DNA from: JBBIJO01 sp037445895
GTDB lineage: Bacteria > Bacteroidota > Ignavibacteria > Kapaibacteriales > UBA2268
DNA length: 64,000 nucleotides
Reading direction: 5' to 3'
NCBI GenBank assembly: GCA_037445895.1
Contig: JBBIJO010000003.1
Location: 1-64,000, forward strand
Part shown: positions 8,448 to 18,228 of the stretch, one piece after another
Numbering within the stretch: position 1 is the first letter of the stretch
Layout of the letters: each line of letters begins with the position of its first letter
Notes under the pieces: model-generated
Told to the model about the DNA's origin: nothing
Databases searched by the model: none
The model's input: only the letters and a program-made list of their open reading frames with translations
Translations under genes and position numbers: made by a program

Positions 8448-9383
8448 ATGGACGCTTTTATTTTCAAGAAGGAATTAAAAAAGTATGCAATAGATATTGG
8501 CTTTTGCGAAGTTGGTTTTGCAAAAGCTGAGCCGCTTGGGTTCGAGTTTGATAGATTTTTGCAATGGTTGGAAAAAGGATACAACGGTTCGATGGATTAT
8601 TTAGAAAGAAATCTTGATAAGCGACGTAATCCGGCTGTGATACTACCCGATGTTAAGACAATAATAGTTTGTGCCTATAACTACAATTCTCCATTCCAGC
8701 ATAGTAATAATGGCTTTAAAGTTTCAAGGTATGCTTGGGGCAATGATTACCACGAAGTGGTGTTGTCTTTGTTGCATAGGATTGAAGCCAAGTTGAAGGA
8801 GTTTATACCCGAGGCAAGATGTAAAAGTTACGTCGATACTGGGGCAATTCTTGAAAAGATATGGGCAGTTCGTGCTGGCATAGGGTGGCAAGGGAAAAAC
8901 AGTTTGTTGTTAACGAAAAAGTTTGGGTCTTATGTTTTTCTTGGGATAATTCTCACTACAATTGAATTTGAGCCCGATTCAATTTCGCCCGACCATTGTG
9001 GTAAATGCAATAAATGTATAGAAGAGTGTCCAACTGGTGCTATTGTTGAACCTAAAATTATTGACTCGAATAAATGTATTTCGTATTGGACAATTGAAAC
9101 AAAGCCAGAACAAAACATACCTAAAGATATAAATTTAAAAGGCTGGATTTTCGGTTGCGATATTTGCCAAGAAGTATGTCCTTGGAACAGTAAGAAAGAA
9201 GTTACTAACAATACAAGCTTTTACCCCAAATATGGCGAAACGAACCTCGATACAAATTTCCTAAATGATATGACGGAGAACACATTTAGTATTCGCTTTA
9301 AAAATTCTCCTATCAAGAGAGCTAAATATTTGGGGTTGAAAAGAAATTTTAAACATATTGTTGAAAGTATAAATGAAACCTAA
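8448..9383 (+). CDS. queG: Epoxyqueuosine reductase
   Basis: Reduces epoxyqueuosine to queuosine in the wobble position of tRNA, using cobalamin and two [4Fe-4S] clusters. The C-terminal half has the two ferredoxin motifs, CGKCNKCIEECP and CDICQEVCPWN, and the middle has the typical YVDTGAILEKIWAVRAGIGW segment. The open frame extends upstream to 8379, but the ATG at 8448 (MDAFIFKKELKKYA) is chosen because it lies one base after the Rieske stop and gives 311 residues, the usual length. It overlaps the next gene by 11 bp. Confidence 0.93.
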   Translation: MDAFIFKKELKKYAIDIGFCEVGFAKAEPLGFEFDRFLQWLEKGYNGSMDYLERNLDKRRNPAVILPDVKTIIVCAYNYNSPFQHSNNGFKVSRYAWGNDYHEVVLSLLHRIEAKLKEFIPEARCKSYVDTGAILEKIWAVRAGIGWQGKNSLLLTKKFGSYVFLGIILTTIEFEPDSISPDHCGKCNKCIEECPTGAIVEPKIIDSNKCISYWTIETKPEQNIPKDINLKGWIFGCDICQEVCPWNSKKEVTNNTSFYPKYGETNLDTNFLNDMTENTFSIRFKNSPIKRAKYLGLKRNFKHIVESINET

Positions 9384-11460
9384 TAGATTAATTAGCGAGG
9401 CAAGTCCATATTTGCTACAACATGCCTATAACCCTGTTGATTGGTATCCTTGGTGCGAAGAAGCGTTCCAAACGGCAAAAATACAAGACAAACCAATCTT
9501 TCTTTCGATTGGATACTCTTCTTGCCATTGGTGCCATGTAATGGAGAAAGAAAGTTTTGCTGATTACGAAGTAGCTAAACAGTTGAATCGGGTTTTTGTA
9601 AATATTAAAGTGGATCGCGAAGAGCGACCTGACGTAGATTCCTTGTATATGACAGTTTGCCAAGTTATGACTGGTAATGGTGGTTGGCCACTGACGATTA
9701 TTATGACGCCGGAAAAAAAGCCTTTTTTTGCGGCTACTTATTTACCAAAACAGACAAGTTGGGGGAGAATAGGATTGTTGGACTTAATTAAAAATGTTGA
9801 AAATATATGGAAAACAAGACGCGAGGATATCGAAAAAGCCTCGGATAGTATAATTTTGCATTTAAAATCGCAGGATGGAAGCGGGGATAACAATAAACTG
9901 TCGGAGGACTATTTGAGCGAAGTCTTTTCTTTGCTTTCTATTTCTTTCGACAGGGATAATGGTGGTTTTGGGAATGCTCCAAAGTTTCCAATGCCCCATT
10001 CCCTGTTGTTTTTGTTAAATTATTACTCCATTACCGGGATAGGCGAAGCCCTTAAAATGGTAGAAACATCGCTTTCTAAAATGCGATTGGGGGGTATATT
10101 TGACCACATTGGATGTGGATTCCACCGTTATTCAACCGACGAAAAGTGGTTGCTTCCGCACTTCGAAAAAATGCTTTACGATCAAGCACTTTTGCTTACT
10201 GTTTATTCAAAAGCGTTTTTGCTCACAAGAAACACTTTTTACAATGAAGTAGTGGAAGAGATTTTAGAATATGTGTTCAATAATATGCGTTCTCCTTTCG
10301 GTGCTTTTTATTGTTCCGAAGACGCAGATAGCGATGGGGAAGAAGGTAAGTTTTACCTTTTTACCTACAGCGAGTTACAAGGGTTGTTAGGCGAAGATTT
10401 CGATATGTTTAGAAAAGTATTTAACGTTTTGCCAGAAGGAAATTTTCACGACAAATTTCACTTGAATGGTGGAAAGAATATCCTTCATTTAAAGAAACAG
10501 TTGGAAGATATTGCGCCGCAGTTAGGGCTGTCGAAAAGCGAACTGCAAGATTTGGTTCACAAGTGGAGAAGCGTTATTTATCGATATAGGGCGGAAAGAG
10601 TTCGCCCTTTGCGCGATGAGAAGATTTTAGTCGATTGGAATGGTTTAATGTTGGTAGGTTTGGCAAATGCATATAAATTGGTAGGTAGCCAAACAATTCT
10701 TGAATTATTTGAAAATTATTTGGCTTTTTTCACAAAATATATTATAAAAGATGATGGAACAATATTTCATTCCTTTGCATCCGGAGAAAGCAAGATAGAT
10801 GGTATGCTCGATGACTATGCTTTTAGCAGTTGGGGTTTTTGGGAGGTCTATCAAGTGACGGGCGATGAGAGATTTTTTGATTTATCGATTAAATTTTTCG
10901 ATAAAGCTATCGAACTGTTTTGGGATAACGAAAAAGGAGGCTTTTTCCAATCGTCGAAGAATAGCGACGAATTGATTTATAATCCGAAGGATTATTACGA
11001 CGGCGCAATTCCATCGGGTAATTCGACAATGCTTTATATGAGCAACATATTTTGGAAATCCACAGCCGAGAATAAATATTTGCAACTTTCCGAATGGTTG
11101 TCAGATGTTTTTATTTCTTATGTAGAGAGGAATCCTTCGGCGTATAATTTTTTTAATTTTGCAATTTTGCAAAAGTTTTACGGAACAATCGAAATAGTTT
11201 TTGTTTATAACTCGAAAAAAGAATTGGAACGTTACTTAAAAGCTTTGTTCGATAGATATATACCAAATTTAGTGCTTATGTTCAAGAATGAGAATATGGA
11301 TTACGGAAATAAATCAAATATGTATTGGGAAAGTTATAGCCTAAAAGACGGTAATATCACGGTGTATATCTGTCAGGATTTTAAATGTTTGGAACCAATC
11401 AGTAATTTTGAAACATTCATTGGGTATTTGGAAGGAATTTCTAAAAATGGAATTAAATAA
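9373..11460 (+). CDS. Thioredoxin domain-containing protein, DUF255/YyaL (SSP411-like)
   Basis: A 695-residue protein of the YyaL/spermatogenesis-associated protein 20 family. It opens with the family signature NRLISEASPYLLQHAYNPVDW, has a thioredoxin Cys-x-x-Cys at SSCHWCHV (Cys51, Cys54), and continues into an (alpha/alpha)6-barrel-like region related to N-acylglucosamine 2-epimerases (DEKILVDWNGLMLVGLA; MLDDYAF). The biochemical role of this family is not established. It overlaps queG by 11 bp and prmA by 14 bp, so the run queG-DUF255-prmA is likely one transcript. Confidence 0.92.
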   Translation: MKPNRLISEASPYLLQHAYNPVDWYPWCEEAFQTAKIQDKPIFLSIGYSSCHWCHVMEKESFADYEVAKQLNRVFVNIKVDREERPDVDSLYMTVCQVMTGNGGWPLTIIMTPEKKPFFAATYLPKQTSWGRIGLLDLIKNVENIWKTRREDIEKASDSIILHLKSQDGSGDNNKLSEDYLSEVFSLLSISFDRDNGGFGNAPKFPMPHSLLFLLNYYSITGIGEALKMVETSLSKMRLGGIFDHIGCGFHRYSTDEKWLLPHFEKMLYDQALLLTVYSKAFLLTRNTFYNEVVEEILEYVFNNMRSPFGAFYCSEDADSDGEEGKFYLFTYSELQGLLGEDFDMFRKVFNVLPEGNFHDKFHLNGGKNILHLKKQLEDIAPQLGLSKSELQDLVHKWRSVIYRYRAERVRPLRDEKILVDWNGLMLVGLANAYKLVGSQTILELFENYLAFFTKYIIKDDGTIFHSFASGESKIDGMLDDYAFSSWGFWEVYQVTGDERFFDLSIKFFDKAIELFWDNEKGGFFQSSKNSDELIYNPKDYYDGAIPSGNSTMLYMSNIFWKSTAENKYLQLSEWLSDVFISYVERNPSAYNFFNFAILQKFYGTIEIVFVYNSKKELERYLKALFDRYIPNLVLMFKNENMDYGNKSNMYWESYSLKDGNITVYICQDFKCLEPISNFETFIGYLEGISKNGIK

Positions 11461-12301
11461 GTATGTTTCTGTGCATCTTTCGGCAAAAGAAGAGCATTTC
11501 GACAGAATCGTTGCACTTTTGACAATTTATCCAATTCTTGGCGCAGAAGAGCGCGATGATGAATTAGTAGTTTCCTTTAATGAAAATGATTGGACACAAA
11601 TCGACCAAGCTGAATTTCTACAATTGTTGCGTTCCGTAGAGCCTGAAATTAAAATATTGAAAATCGATAATTTTCAAGAAAAAAATTGGAACGGAGAATG
11701 GGAGAAAAGTGTTACTCCCGTTGTTGTTAGTAAACGTGTTGCAATTGCCCCGTCGTGGCGAAAAGGAGAAACCAGTGCAGAAATTGAAATTATAATTGAT
11801 CCAAAAATGTCGTTTGGCACTGGACACCACTCTACAACTCGGCTAATGTGTCGATTAGCGGAGAAAGCGGTTAAACCGGGGTCATTTTGGATTGATATCG
11901 GCACAGGAACTGGGGTTTTGGCTATTCTTGCAATGAAACTGGGGGCAAAAGAAGTACTTGCTATCGATAATAATTCTTGGGCTATGCAAAATGCATTTGA
12001 TAATTTTCGGTTGAACTTGGTATCGTCCAACATTGACTTAGTCGAGTTGGATATCGATAGCATTCCGTCGTTACCAGAATGTGATGGAATTTTTGCAAAT
12101 TTAAACTTTGATATCGTTGCGAGGAATTTGAATAAGTTCTACAATTCAATTAAGGCTTTCGATGGGAGGATTTTGGTTAGTGGTATATTGAAATATGACC
12201 TGAATGCTTTAACTTCCAAAATTATGGACTCGGATTTAAATGTCGAAGAAATACTTTGCGACGAAGAATGGGTGGCGTTAAGTATAAAAGCGAAAAAGTA
12301 A
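11447..12301 (+). CDS. prmA: Ribosomal protein L11 methyltransferase
   Basis: SAM-dependent methyltransferase that trimethylates ribosomal protein L11. The PrmA signature SFGTGHHSTTRLM precedes the SAM motif IDIGTGTGVLAILAMKLGA, and a substrate-binding N-terminal domain is present. The ATG at 11447 (MELNKYVSVHL) gives 284 residues, close to the usual length, and is preferred over the in-frame ATG at 11408, which lies deeper in the DUF255 gene. It overlaps the DUF255 gene end by 14 bp. Confidence 0.93.
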   Translation: MELNKYVSVHLSAKEEHFDRIVALLTIYPILGAEERDDELVVSFNENDWTQIDQAEFLQLLRSVEPEIKILKIDNFQEKNWNGEWEKSVTPVVVSKRVAIAPSWRKGETSAEIEIIIDPKMSFGTGHHSTTRLMCRLAEKAVKPGSFWIDIGTGTGVLAILAMKLGAKEVLAIDNNSWAMQNAFDNFRLNLVSSNIDLVELDIDSIPSLPECDGIFANLNFDIVARNLNKFYNSIKAFDGRILVSGILKYDLNALTSKIMDSDLNVEEILCDEEWVALSIKAKK

Positions 12302-13206
12302 GAAGAGTAGCCAGTATCGACATAGGGACAAATACCATTTTGATGCTGATTGCCGATATAGACGAAGCCTGTAATATTTATCCAATAGCCGATGAGCACG
12401 CAATAGCACGTTTAGGGGAGGGGGTCAACGAGACTGCAAATATTTCGGAAGCAGCAATTGACCGTGCCGTGGAAATCTTAGAATCATATCGTAATAAAAT
12501 TACGAAATTAAAAGTTGAAAAGGTTTTTGCTGTTGGAACATCTGCGTTGCGCGATGCGAAAAATGCCTTGCAAGTTCTAAAACAACTAGAACAGGCTATC
12601 GACACTAGAATTAAAGTAATAGATGGTGAATTAGAAGCATATTTGAGTTTCATTGGGACTGTTGTTGACCAATCATATTCAGTAGTTCTCGATATTGGTG
12701 GTGGGAGTACGGAAATTATTGCAGGGAATTCCAATAAAATTGAGTTCAAACGGAGCCTTCGAGTTGGCGCAGTGCGGTTGACAGAAGAATTCTTCCAATT
12801 CTATCCACCAACCCCAAATCAAGTTTTACAAGCAAGAAATGAAGCAAAGAGGCTGTTCGATGAAATTGATAAAAAGGTTGTCAAAGGCAATGTTTTCGCG
12901 GTAGCAGGAACTCCAACAACCCTTGCTGCTGCTGTTTTAAAGCTTAAAGAATACGATAGAAACAAGGTAGATGGTTATTTCCTTGAACTTTCTGATATAG
13001 AGGCTCTGCGAATTGAATTTGAACAAATGAATGTCCGCGAGATTGTTGAAAAATTTTATATCCACCCTAAAAGGGCAGATGTGATATTGGCAGGAACTTT
13101 GCTTTTGGAAGAATTTTGCCGAAATTTCAATTTAGCTGGTATTATTGTAAGCGATAAAGGTTTACGATATGGGATTATAAAGCAAAAGGTCGAAGAAATG
13201 TTTTAG
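12268..13206 (+). CDS. Ppx/GppA-type exopolyphosphatase
   Basis: A protein of about 312 residues in the actin/HSP70-like sugar kinase fold. The phosphate 1 motif is VASIDIGTNTILMLIAD, the phosphate 2 motif VVLDIGGGSTEII. Ppx/GppA enzymes hydrolyse polyphosphate or pppGpp. Two in-frame ATGs (12256 and 12268) both overlap the end of prmA by 34-46 bp; a later non-ATG start is possible, since homologs begin just before the RVASIDIG segment. The shorter hexokinase-like form, without the C-terminal HD domain of E. coli Ppx, is usual in Bacteroidota. It ends exactly where the convergent TPR gene ends. Confidence 0.88.
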   Translation: MGGVKYKSEKVRRVASIDIGTNTILMLIADIDEACNIYPIADEHAIARLGEGVNETANISEAAIDRAVEILESYRNKITKLKVEKVFAVGTSALRDAKNALQVLKQLEQAIDTRIKVIDGELEAYLSFIGTVVDQSYSVVLDIGGGSTEIIAGNSNKIEFKRSLRVGAVRLTEEFFQFYPPTPNQVLQARNEAKRLFDEIDKKVVKGNVFAVAGTPTTLAAAVLKLKEYDRNKVDGYFLELSDIEALRIEFEQMNVREIVEKFYIHPKRADVILAGTLLLEEFCRNFNLAGIIVSDKGLRYGIIKQKVEEMF

Positions 13207-15009
13207 TTAGCTTTGTTTGTTACGTATTTTTTCGATAAAACTACGCGCTTTCGCATTGAAAATTGATTTCGGAAACTTTGTTAAAAGTTCTGTGAATACT
13301 CCAACAGATTCGGGATATTTCTCTTCTTTAAAGTATGTTACTCCAAGGGTAAAAATTGCTTCATCTGTATAAATAGATTCTGGATATTTTCTAAGGAATT
13401 CTTTTAAATTGTTTTCACTTTTTGTAAAGTCGGATATTTCGAGGAATGTTTTGGAAATTTGCAGATAAATAAATTCTGCAAGTTGTGTCCCTTCGACTTT
13501 TTCCAAGGCTTCTCGATAATAAACAATTGAAGAATCGAAATTGCTCTGTTCTGCTTCGAGTTCTGCTTTTGCTATGTATTGAAGAGCGAAGGTAAATTGC
13601 CTGTTTTGTTCAATAAAAAGGCTTTTTGCTAATGCTTCGCTTGTTATTTCTGGTGTGGCGTCTTCGAGTAAAGTAGAAAAATAGTATTGCGCAGAATCGA
13701 GGTTTCCTTGGTAGTAATAACTTTTGGCAAGTTTTAGGACTGATGCATAATATTCATTAGCTTTTCTGCTTTTGGATGCTATAATTACATACCGATACAT
13801 ATCTTCGGCTTTCTTAAAGTTCCCTTCGAAAAGAGAAATATCGCCCAAAAGTAAGTAAGCATTCAAAGTGTAAGGATTATTGCTACTAATTAATTCGTTT
13901 AAGTATTTCTTTGCGGTAATATAATTATGTAAATACTTAGCTAATAATGACGCTGAGCGGAACTTTATCTCGAAAACAATTTGCTCGTTGGGATACTCAT
14001 CTATTATTTTATCATAACGTTTTAAAACATCTTTAATAAGGTCGGTATTAGCGGAATTTGATTCAACGGTTTGCAATTCCATTGCTTTTGCAATTCCATA
14101 AAGAGCATTCATTAAATAGGGGGAACTTTTTCCGAGCGAAATCACATATTCAAACCCTTTGATTGCATATACATATTCACCATCGTTTAAGGATGATTGG
14201 GCGAAATTTAATACTTCGTAACCGCGAGAGTTTAGGTTTTTATCCAATTCGATATAAATTTGCAATGCCTTGTCATATCGGTTCACTGAACGAAAGAACC
14301 AGCCGAGAAGTGTTTTATATTCACGTTCAAGTCCGTTCGGGGGATATTGTAAAGCATTTTGAATCGAAGGATGTGTCTCTTTGAAGCCAATAAGAAGCCC
14401 AATTTTCGCTTGTGCACCCGAAATATCCCTTGTTCGATCAAATATTAAAAGGGTTTCTTGCAATGTTTCTTCGAATCTTTTTGTGATTAGGTAAAGTTTA
14501 ATAAGCTCTTCGGCAAACAATGAATTTGAATGAAGCTTTTTTCGACCTTCCAATAAAGTTTCAATGGCTAATTCGAATTGTTGAAGCGAACTTTGCGTTG
14601 TCGATATAATAGTATAGCTTTTTTCTTTGTCTGGTTCGAGTTGTATTGCCTTTTGCCAAGCGTCTTTCGCATTAACTAACTTACCAGTTCGCCAGTAGAG
14701 TTCGCCAAGCAATGCAAATAGTTCTGTGCTGGGCTTAATGGTAATTTGTTCTTCTACGAAGGGTATTAGTTCGGTGAATTTGTTCAAGGCTTTTTTAGCT
14801 CGAACAATCCCTTCGAAGTATTCCCGATTTGTTTTGTTGGACCGGTAAAGCTCAAGGTAAATTTGTTCGGCATTGACAAAATCGCCAACTTTTTCGTATG
14901 ATTGAGCTAACTTGCTCTTTTCATACAATGGACTTTGAGCAAAACTCGCAAAGACCGCAAAAAGTATTATTAAATATATTATCTTTGTTTTTTTCATTTT
15001 TTGTTTCAT
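13207..15009 (-). CDS. Secreted or periplasmic tetratricopeptide-repeat protein
   Basis: A 600-residue protein with an N-terminal signal peptide (hydrophobic IIYLIILFAVFASFA, cleavage near AQS) followed by TPR-like helix pairs through its whole length, for example LFALLGELYWRTGKLVNAKDAW and ESIYTDEAIFTLGVTYFKEEKYPESV near the C-terminus. The end resembles YbgF/BamD-type outer-membrane assembly TPRs. I infer a periplasmic scaffold role; no partner is evident. The start could be Met1 or Met5. It converges with the ppx-like gene without any intergenic space, and diverges from the GH13-like gene across 58 bases. Confidence 0.85.
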   Translation of the reverse strand: MKQKMKKTKIIYLIILFAVFASFAQSPLYEKSKLAQSYEKVGDFVNAEQIYLELYRSNKTNREYFEGIVRAKKALNKFTELIPFVEEQITIKPSTELFALLGELYWRTGKLVNAKDAWQKAIQLEPDKEKSYTIISTTQSSLQQFELAIETLLEGRKKLHSNSLFAEELIKLYLITKRFEETLQETLLIFDRTRDISGAQAKIGLLIGFKETHPSIQNALQYPPNGLEREYKTLLGWFFRSVNRYDKALQIYIELDKNLNSRGYEVLNFAQSSLNDGEYVYAIKGFEYVISLGKSSPYLMNALYGIAKAMELQTVESNSANTDLIKDVLKRYDKIIDEYPNEQIVFEIKFRSASLLAKYLHNYITAKKYLNELISSNNPYTLNAYLLLGDISLFEGNFKKAEDMYRYVIIASKSRKANEYYASVLKLAKSYYYQGNLDSAQYYFSTLLEDATPEITSEALAKSLFIEQNRQFTFALQYIAKAELEAEQSNFDSSIVYYREALEKVEGTQLAEFIYLQISKTFLEISDFTKSENNLKEFLRKYPESIYTDEAIFTLGVTYFKEEKYPESVGVFTELLTKFPKSIFNAKARSFIEKIRNKQS

Positions 15010-15067
15010 TGGTTAAGTTAAATCGACGATTTTAGATGTATTGTGTTTTAATGCGAATTGAAAGGGA

Positions 15068-16945
15068 ATGGCTGGTATTGGCGAAAATTTGACCAAAGTT
15101 TACGAAACGTTGTCGAAAGTAAATAATAAAATTAATGAGCAAACTTATTGTATACCGACTCTTTGGCTTAATTCAGAATCGATATCGGGTAGAGTTGTGG
15201 CTGTCGAGCCAATATCGTTTTTTAAAACCCAAATTGAAAAAATATTGAATTCGAAACCCGATTATCATATATGTCCAAATCCTATTGTTTACAGTATGCT
15301 TTTACGCTATACAACAGCGTTCGACCATAATCGCGATGGGAAAATAGATTTGCAAGCTATAAACGGAGATTTCTTCGAAACAGGAACTATTTTAAAGGGT
15401 ATTTCCATTCTTCCATATTTGAAATCAATGGGTGTGAATATTATTTATCTTTTGCCTATCACAAAAATTGGGGTAGATGGAAGAAAAGGGAATTTAGGCT
15501 CACCCTATGCAATAAAAAACCATTTCAAGTTCGATACGAGATTGGCAGAGCCGTTCTTAAATCTTGATTTAGAAATCCAGTTTAAATCTTTTGTAGAAGC
15601 TGCACATCATCTTGGAATGAAAGTAATTTTGGAGTTTGTGTTTAGGACAGCAAGTCTCGATTCCGATATTGCTTTGGAGCATCCCGATTGGTTCTATTGG
15701 ATATACGACAGCGTTGATAACGAGCAAGTCGAATTCACAAGCCCACAATTTGATGATTCCACGTTAGAGACAATTTTTAAGATGGTAAAGAAAAGAGATT
15801 TTTTTGGATTACCTCCGCCAGATAGGAATTATATTGGGCTATTTACTGAACCGCCTGTTGCAGTAGAAAAAATTGGTGATAAGGTCTATGGCTCCCTTTC
15901 AAATGGCTTACGTGTAAGAATTCCGAATGGTTTTGCAGATTGGCCTCCCAACGATATGCAACCAGTTTGGTCCGATGTTACTTATTTAAAATTATATGAG
16001 CATAGGGACTTCAATTACATTGCCTACAACACCATAAGGATGTATGATACTCGGTTGGTAAAAGAAGGTCATAGAGTTGAACCACTCTGGGAATATCTTG
16101 CTAATATTATTCCTTCATACATTTCAAAATATGACATTGATGGTGCTATGATTGATATGGGGCACTCGTTACCGGAAGAACTTCTCTCGGAGATTATTCA
16201 TCGAGCACGTCGAGTAAAGCAGGATTTCATATTTTGGGAAGAAAATTTTGTTGTCGAAAAAAAGTCGAGGAAAATTGGTTACAATGCAGTGGTCGGATAC
16301 TTACCTTTCGACCAACATCAACCAAACAAACTTCGAGAAATTATCCGAAAATTCGAGTGGAAAGAGTTTTATATTCCTTTCTTTTTAGCGCCCGAAACCC
16401 ATAATACTCCTCGTTCTGCACGTTTCGGTTGCGATTTTAATGTGCTTGCTTGGGCTTTTAATTCATTTCTCGAAGGATTGCGGTTTATTCTTTCGGGTTT
16501 TGAGCTTTGCGATTCGAAGCCTTTGAATACTGGCTTATGTTTTACGGAAGACGAGATATTTGCTTTGCCCCCTGAAAGATTGCCGCTTTTTTCTGTGATG
16601 CAGTTGGATTGGGGCAAAGATGATATAGTAAAAAAAATACAAAGAATTAATCAAACGTATAATAATTATCTGCTTCCTAAGCAAGGCCCGAAAATCGAGC
16701 CGCGAATCGTTTCCGTAAATACTCGCAATAGCAATGTTGTTGTATATAAAAGGAAACTAAAACGAAATGAATGCCTTCTCGTTGTAGGTAATTTTTCTGA
16801 TTCTATCCAAACCATTGAATTTGACGAAGAATTTACCTGTAAATATTGTAAGGAATTATTATCTTCTCGAATAATACAAAAAATCGAGAAGAATTTAGAT
16901 TTAGAGCCTTATGGTGTAAGGATTTACCATTATGTCGCCCGTTAG
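15068..16945 (+). CDS. GH13-like alpha-amylase family protein with atypical active site
   Basis: A 625-residue (beta/alpha)8-barrel protein of the alpha-amylase clan. The barrel entry (GDFFETGTILKGISILPYLKSMGVNIIYLLPI), LGSPYAIKN, and HLGMKVILEFVFRTA are recognisable GH13 landmarks. Region II reads DGAMIDMG (Asp363 at the nucleophile position), but the conserved Arg two residues before it is Met361. Region III is FIFWEENF (Glu391 or Glu392). Region IV reads ETHNTPRSA (443-451), where neither the usual HD nor the GlgE-type NTPD aspartate is present. It may therefore be inactive, a binding protein, or a transferase with altered chemistry. A C-terminal beta domain follows. There is no signal peptide, so it is cytoplasmic. 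I do not assign a substrate. Confidence 0.75.
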   Translation: MAGIGENLTKVYETLSKVNNKINEQTYCIPTLWLNSESISGRVVAVEPISFFKTQIEKILNSKPDYHICPNPIVYSMLLRYTTAFDHNRDGKIDLQAINGDFFETGTILKGISILPYLKSMGVNIIYLLPITKIGVDGRKGNLGSPYAIKNHFKFDTRLAEPFLNLDLEIQFKSFVEAAHHLGMKVILEFVFRTASLDSDIALEHPDWFYWIYDSVDNEQVEFTSPQFDDSTLETIFKMVKKRDFFGLPPPDRNYIGLFTEPPVAVEKIGDKVYGSLSNGLRVRIPNGFADWPPNDMQPVWSDVTYLKLYEHRDFNYIAYNTIRMYDTRLVKEGHRVEPLWEYLANIIPSYISKYDIDGAMIDMGHSLPEELLSEIIHRARRVKQDFIFWEENFVVEKKSRKIGYNAVVGYLPFDQHQPNKLREIIRKFEWKEFYIPFFLAPETHNTPRSARFGCDFNVLAWAFNSFLEGLRFILSGFELCDSKPLNTGLCFTEDEIFALPPERLPLFSVMQLDWGKDDIVKKIQRINQTYNNYLLPKQGPKIEPRIVSVNTRNSNVVVYKRKLKRNECLLVVGNFSDSIQTIEFDEEFTCKYCKELLSSRIIQKIEKNLDLEPYGVRIYHYVAR

Positions 16946-16976
16946 GTAAAATATCTCAAGTGGATAAAATTTTGAA

Positions 16977-17723
16977 TTAAGCTGTTGTTAACACAGCAAT
17001 GCAAAGATTTTTAACTCCGTTGTTCTTCAAAAGAACACCACAGTTAAAGAGAGTTGAACCAGTTGTAATAACATCATCAACGAGAAGAAAAGATTTACCT
17101 TCCAAACAGTTTTTTCCCATATTTAAAAGAAATACATTTTGAACATTTTTTATCCTTTGTTCGAAATTAAGATTAGTTTGGCTTACCGTGTATTTTGTTC
17201 TAACGATAAGGTTTGGATATGTTGGAAGATTTATGGATTTGCCAATTGCATAGCTAATAACTTCCGATTGATTAAACCCACGCTCGCGTTTTCGAACTTT
17301 ATGAATTGGGATAGGAATAATTCCATCGAAAGAGAAATTTAATCTGTTTATTGTTTTGGAAATTAATTCACCTAATTCGACACCAAGAAAGTAACCAACT
17401 TTTTGGAATTTGGTATATTTTAAAAGGTGTATGATTGATAGCAAATCGTGGTTGTTGCTTGAGTTAAATAAAGAAAAAGCATACGAAAATGGGTTGTTTT
17501 CCGCTCCGAAATTATTATTTATTTTTCCGAGAATATCACCAGAATTTAATGGATGGGGTAATTCCTCGAAGCATTTTTGGCAAAGGTGCTCAGATTTCCA
17601 TTCAGTTAAATCAATGATTCTATTGCAAAGGATACAAGTTGGAGGTGCAAGCACATAATTAAACGACTCGAAAACTTGGTGAAATAATTTATTGGTTGCT
17701 TCTATTATCTTTTGCGTTTTCAT
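16977..17723 (-). CDS. ComF family phosphoribosyltransferase-like protein
   Basis: A ComF/GntX-like protein. An N-terminal zinc-ribbon-type cysteine set (CILCNRI and CQKCFEE) precedes a phosphoribosyltransferase fold with IIPIPIHKVRKRERGFNQSE and the PRPP loop FLLVDDVITTGST. ComF acts in DNA uptake in competent bacteria; in others the role is unclear. I chose the ATG at 17723 (MKTQKIIEATNK, 248 residues). The longer frame to 17786 adds a sequence lying wholly within the upstream DoxX gene. With the chosen start it still overlaps DoxX by 35 bp, so the two are co-transcribed. Confidence 0.88.
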   Translation of the reverse strand: MKTQKIIEATNKLFHQVFESFNYVLAPPTCILCNRIIDLTEWKSEHLCQKCFEELPHPLNSGDILGKINNNFGAENNPFSYAFSLFNSSNNHDLLSIIHLLKYTKFQKVGYFLGVELGELISKTINRLNFSFDGIIPIPIHKVRKRERGFNQSEVISYAIGKSINLPTYPNLIVRTKYTVSQTNLNFEQRIKNVQNVFLLNMGKNCLEGKSFLLVDDVITTGSTLFNCGVLLKNNGVKNLCIAVLTTA

Positions 17724-18168
17724 TTGATAAATGCTTTTCGAAAGACAGATAAGAAATTGGGAACAAGGCGAGGTAAATCGATGCAAAAATTAAAGCAAGA
17801 TTTTCGAGCACTTTTTTCCAGCCTACATATTCAATGTGATGGCTAACGCATCCACAGTTAATGTTAAGCCCTCGTGCAACTGCTGATAATACTCCAAAAG
17901 TAAAAATAATCAAAATACAAGAAGAAAGCATAGATGAAGTTTTTGTTTTCACTCCGAACAATAAAAGAATACCAATAAAAAGTTCAAGCCAAGGTAAGGT
18001 AATTGCTGTAACTTTTGCAACTACTTCCGATACAAGACGGTAGTTCATAATTTCTTTAGCGAATACCTCTGGTTCAACTATTTTACCAACAGCAGCGTAA
18101 ATAAAGATAAAACCGAGTATTAATCGACATACCAGGCTCAATAGTTTTTGTGTTTTATGCCAATTCAT
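17689..18168 (-). CDS. MauE/DoxX-family redox-associated membrane protein
   Basis: A 159-residue integral membrane protein with four hydrophobic helices, including CRLILGFIFIYAAVGKI, ITLPWLELFIGILLLFG and SSCILIIFTFGVLSAVARG. The RGLNINCGC segment, with two close cysteines, is the MauE/DoxX hallmark. Relatives take part in disulfide or thiol redox handling in the membrane. It lies upstream of comF on the minus strand and diverges from glmM across about 60 bases. Confidence 0.85.
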   Translation of the reverse strand: MNWHKTQKLLSLVCRLILGFIFIYAAVGKIVEPEVFAKEIMNYRLVSEVVAKVTAITLPWLELFIGILLLFGVKTKTSSMLSSCILIIFTFGVLSAVARGLNINCGCVSHHIEYVGWKKVLENLALIFASIYLALFPISYLSFEKHLSNENAKDNRSNQ

Positions 18169-18228
18169 AAACTTTTCATTTTTTTATACTCTGTTTATGA
18201 CGTAATTTTGAAAATTGAATTTTGCAAG

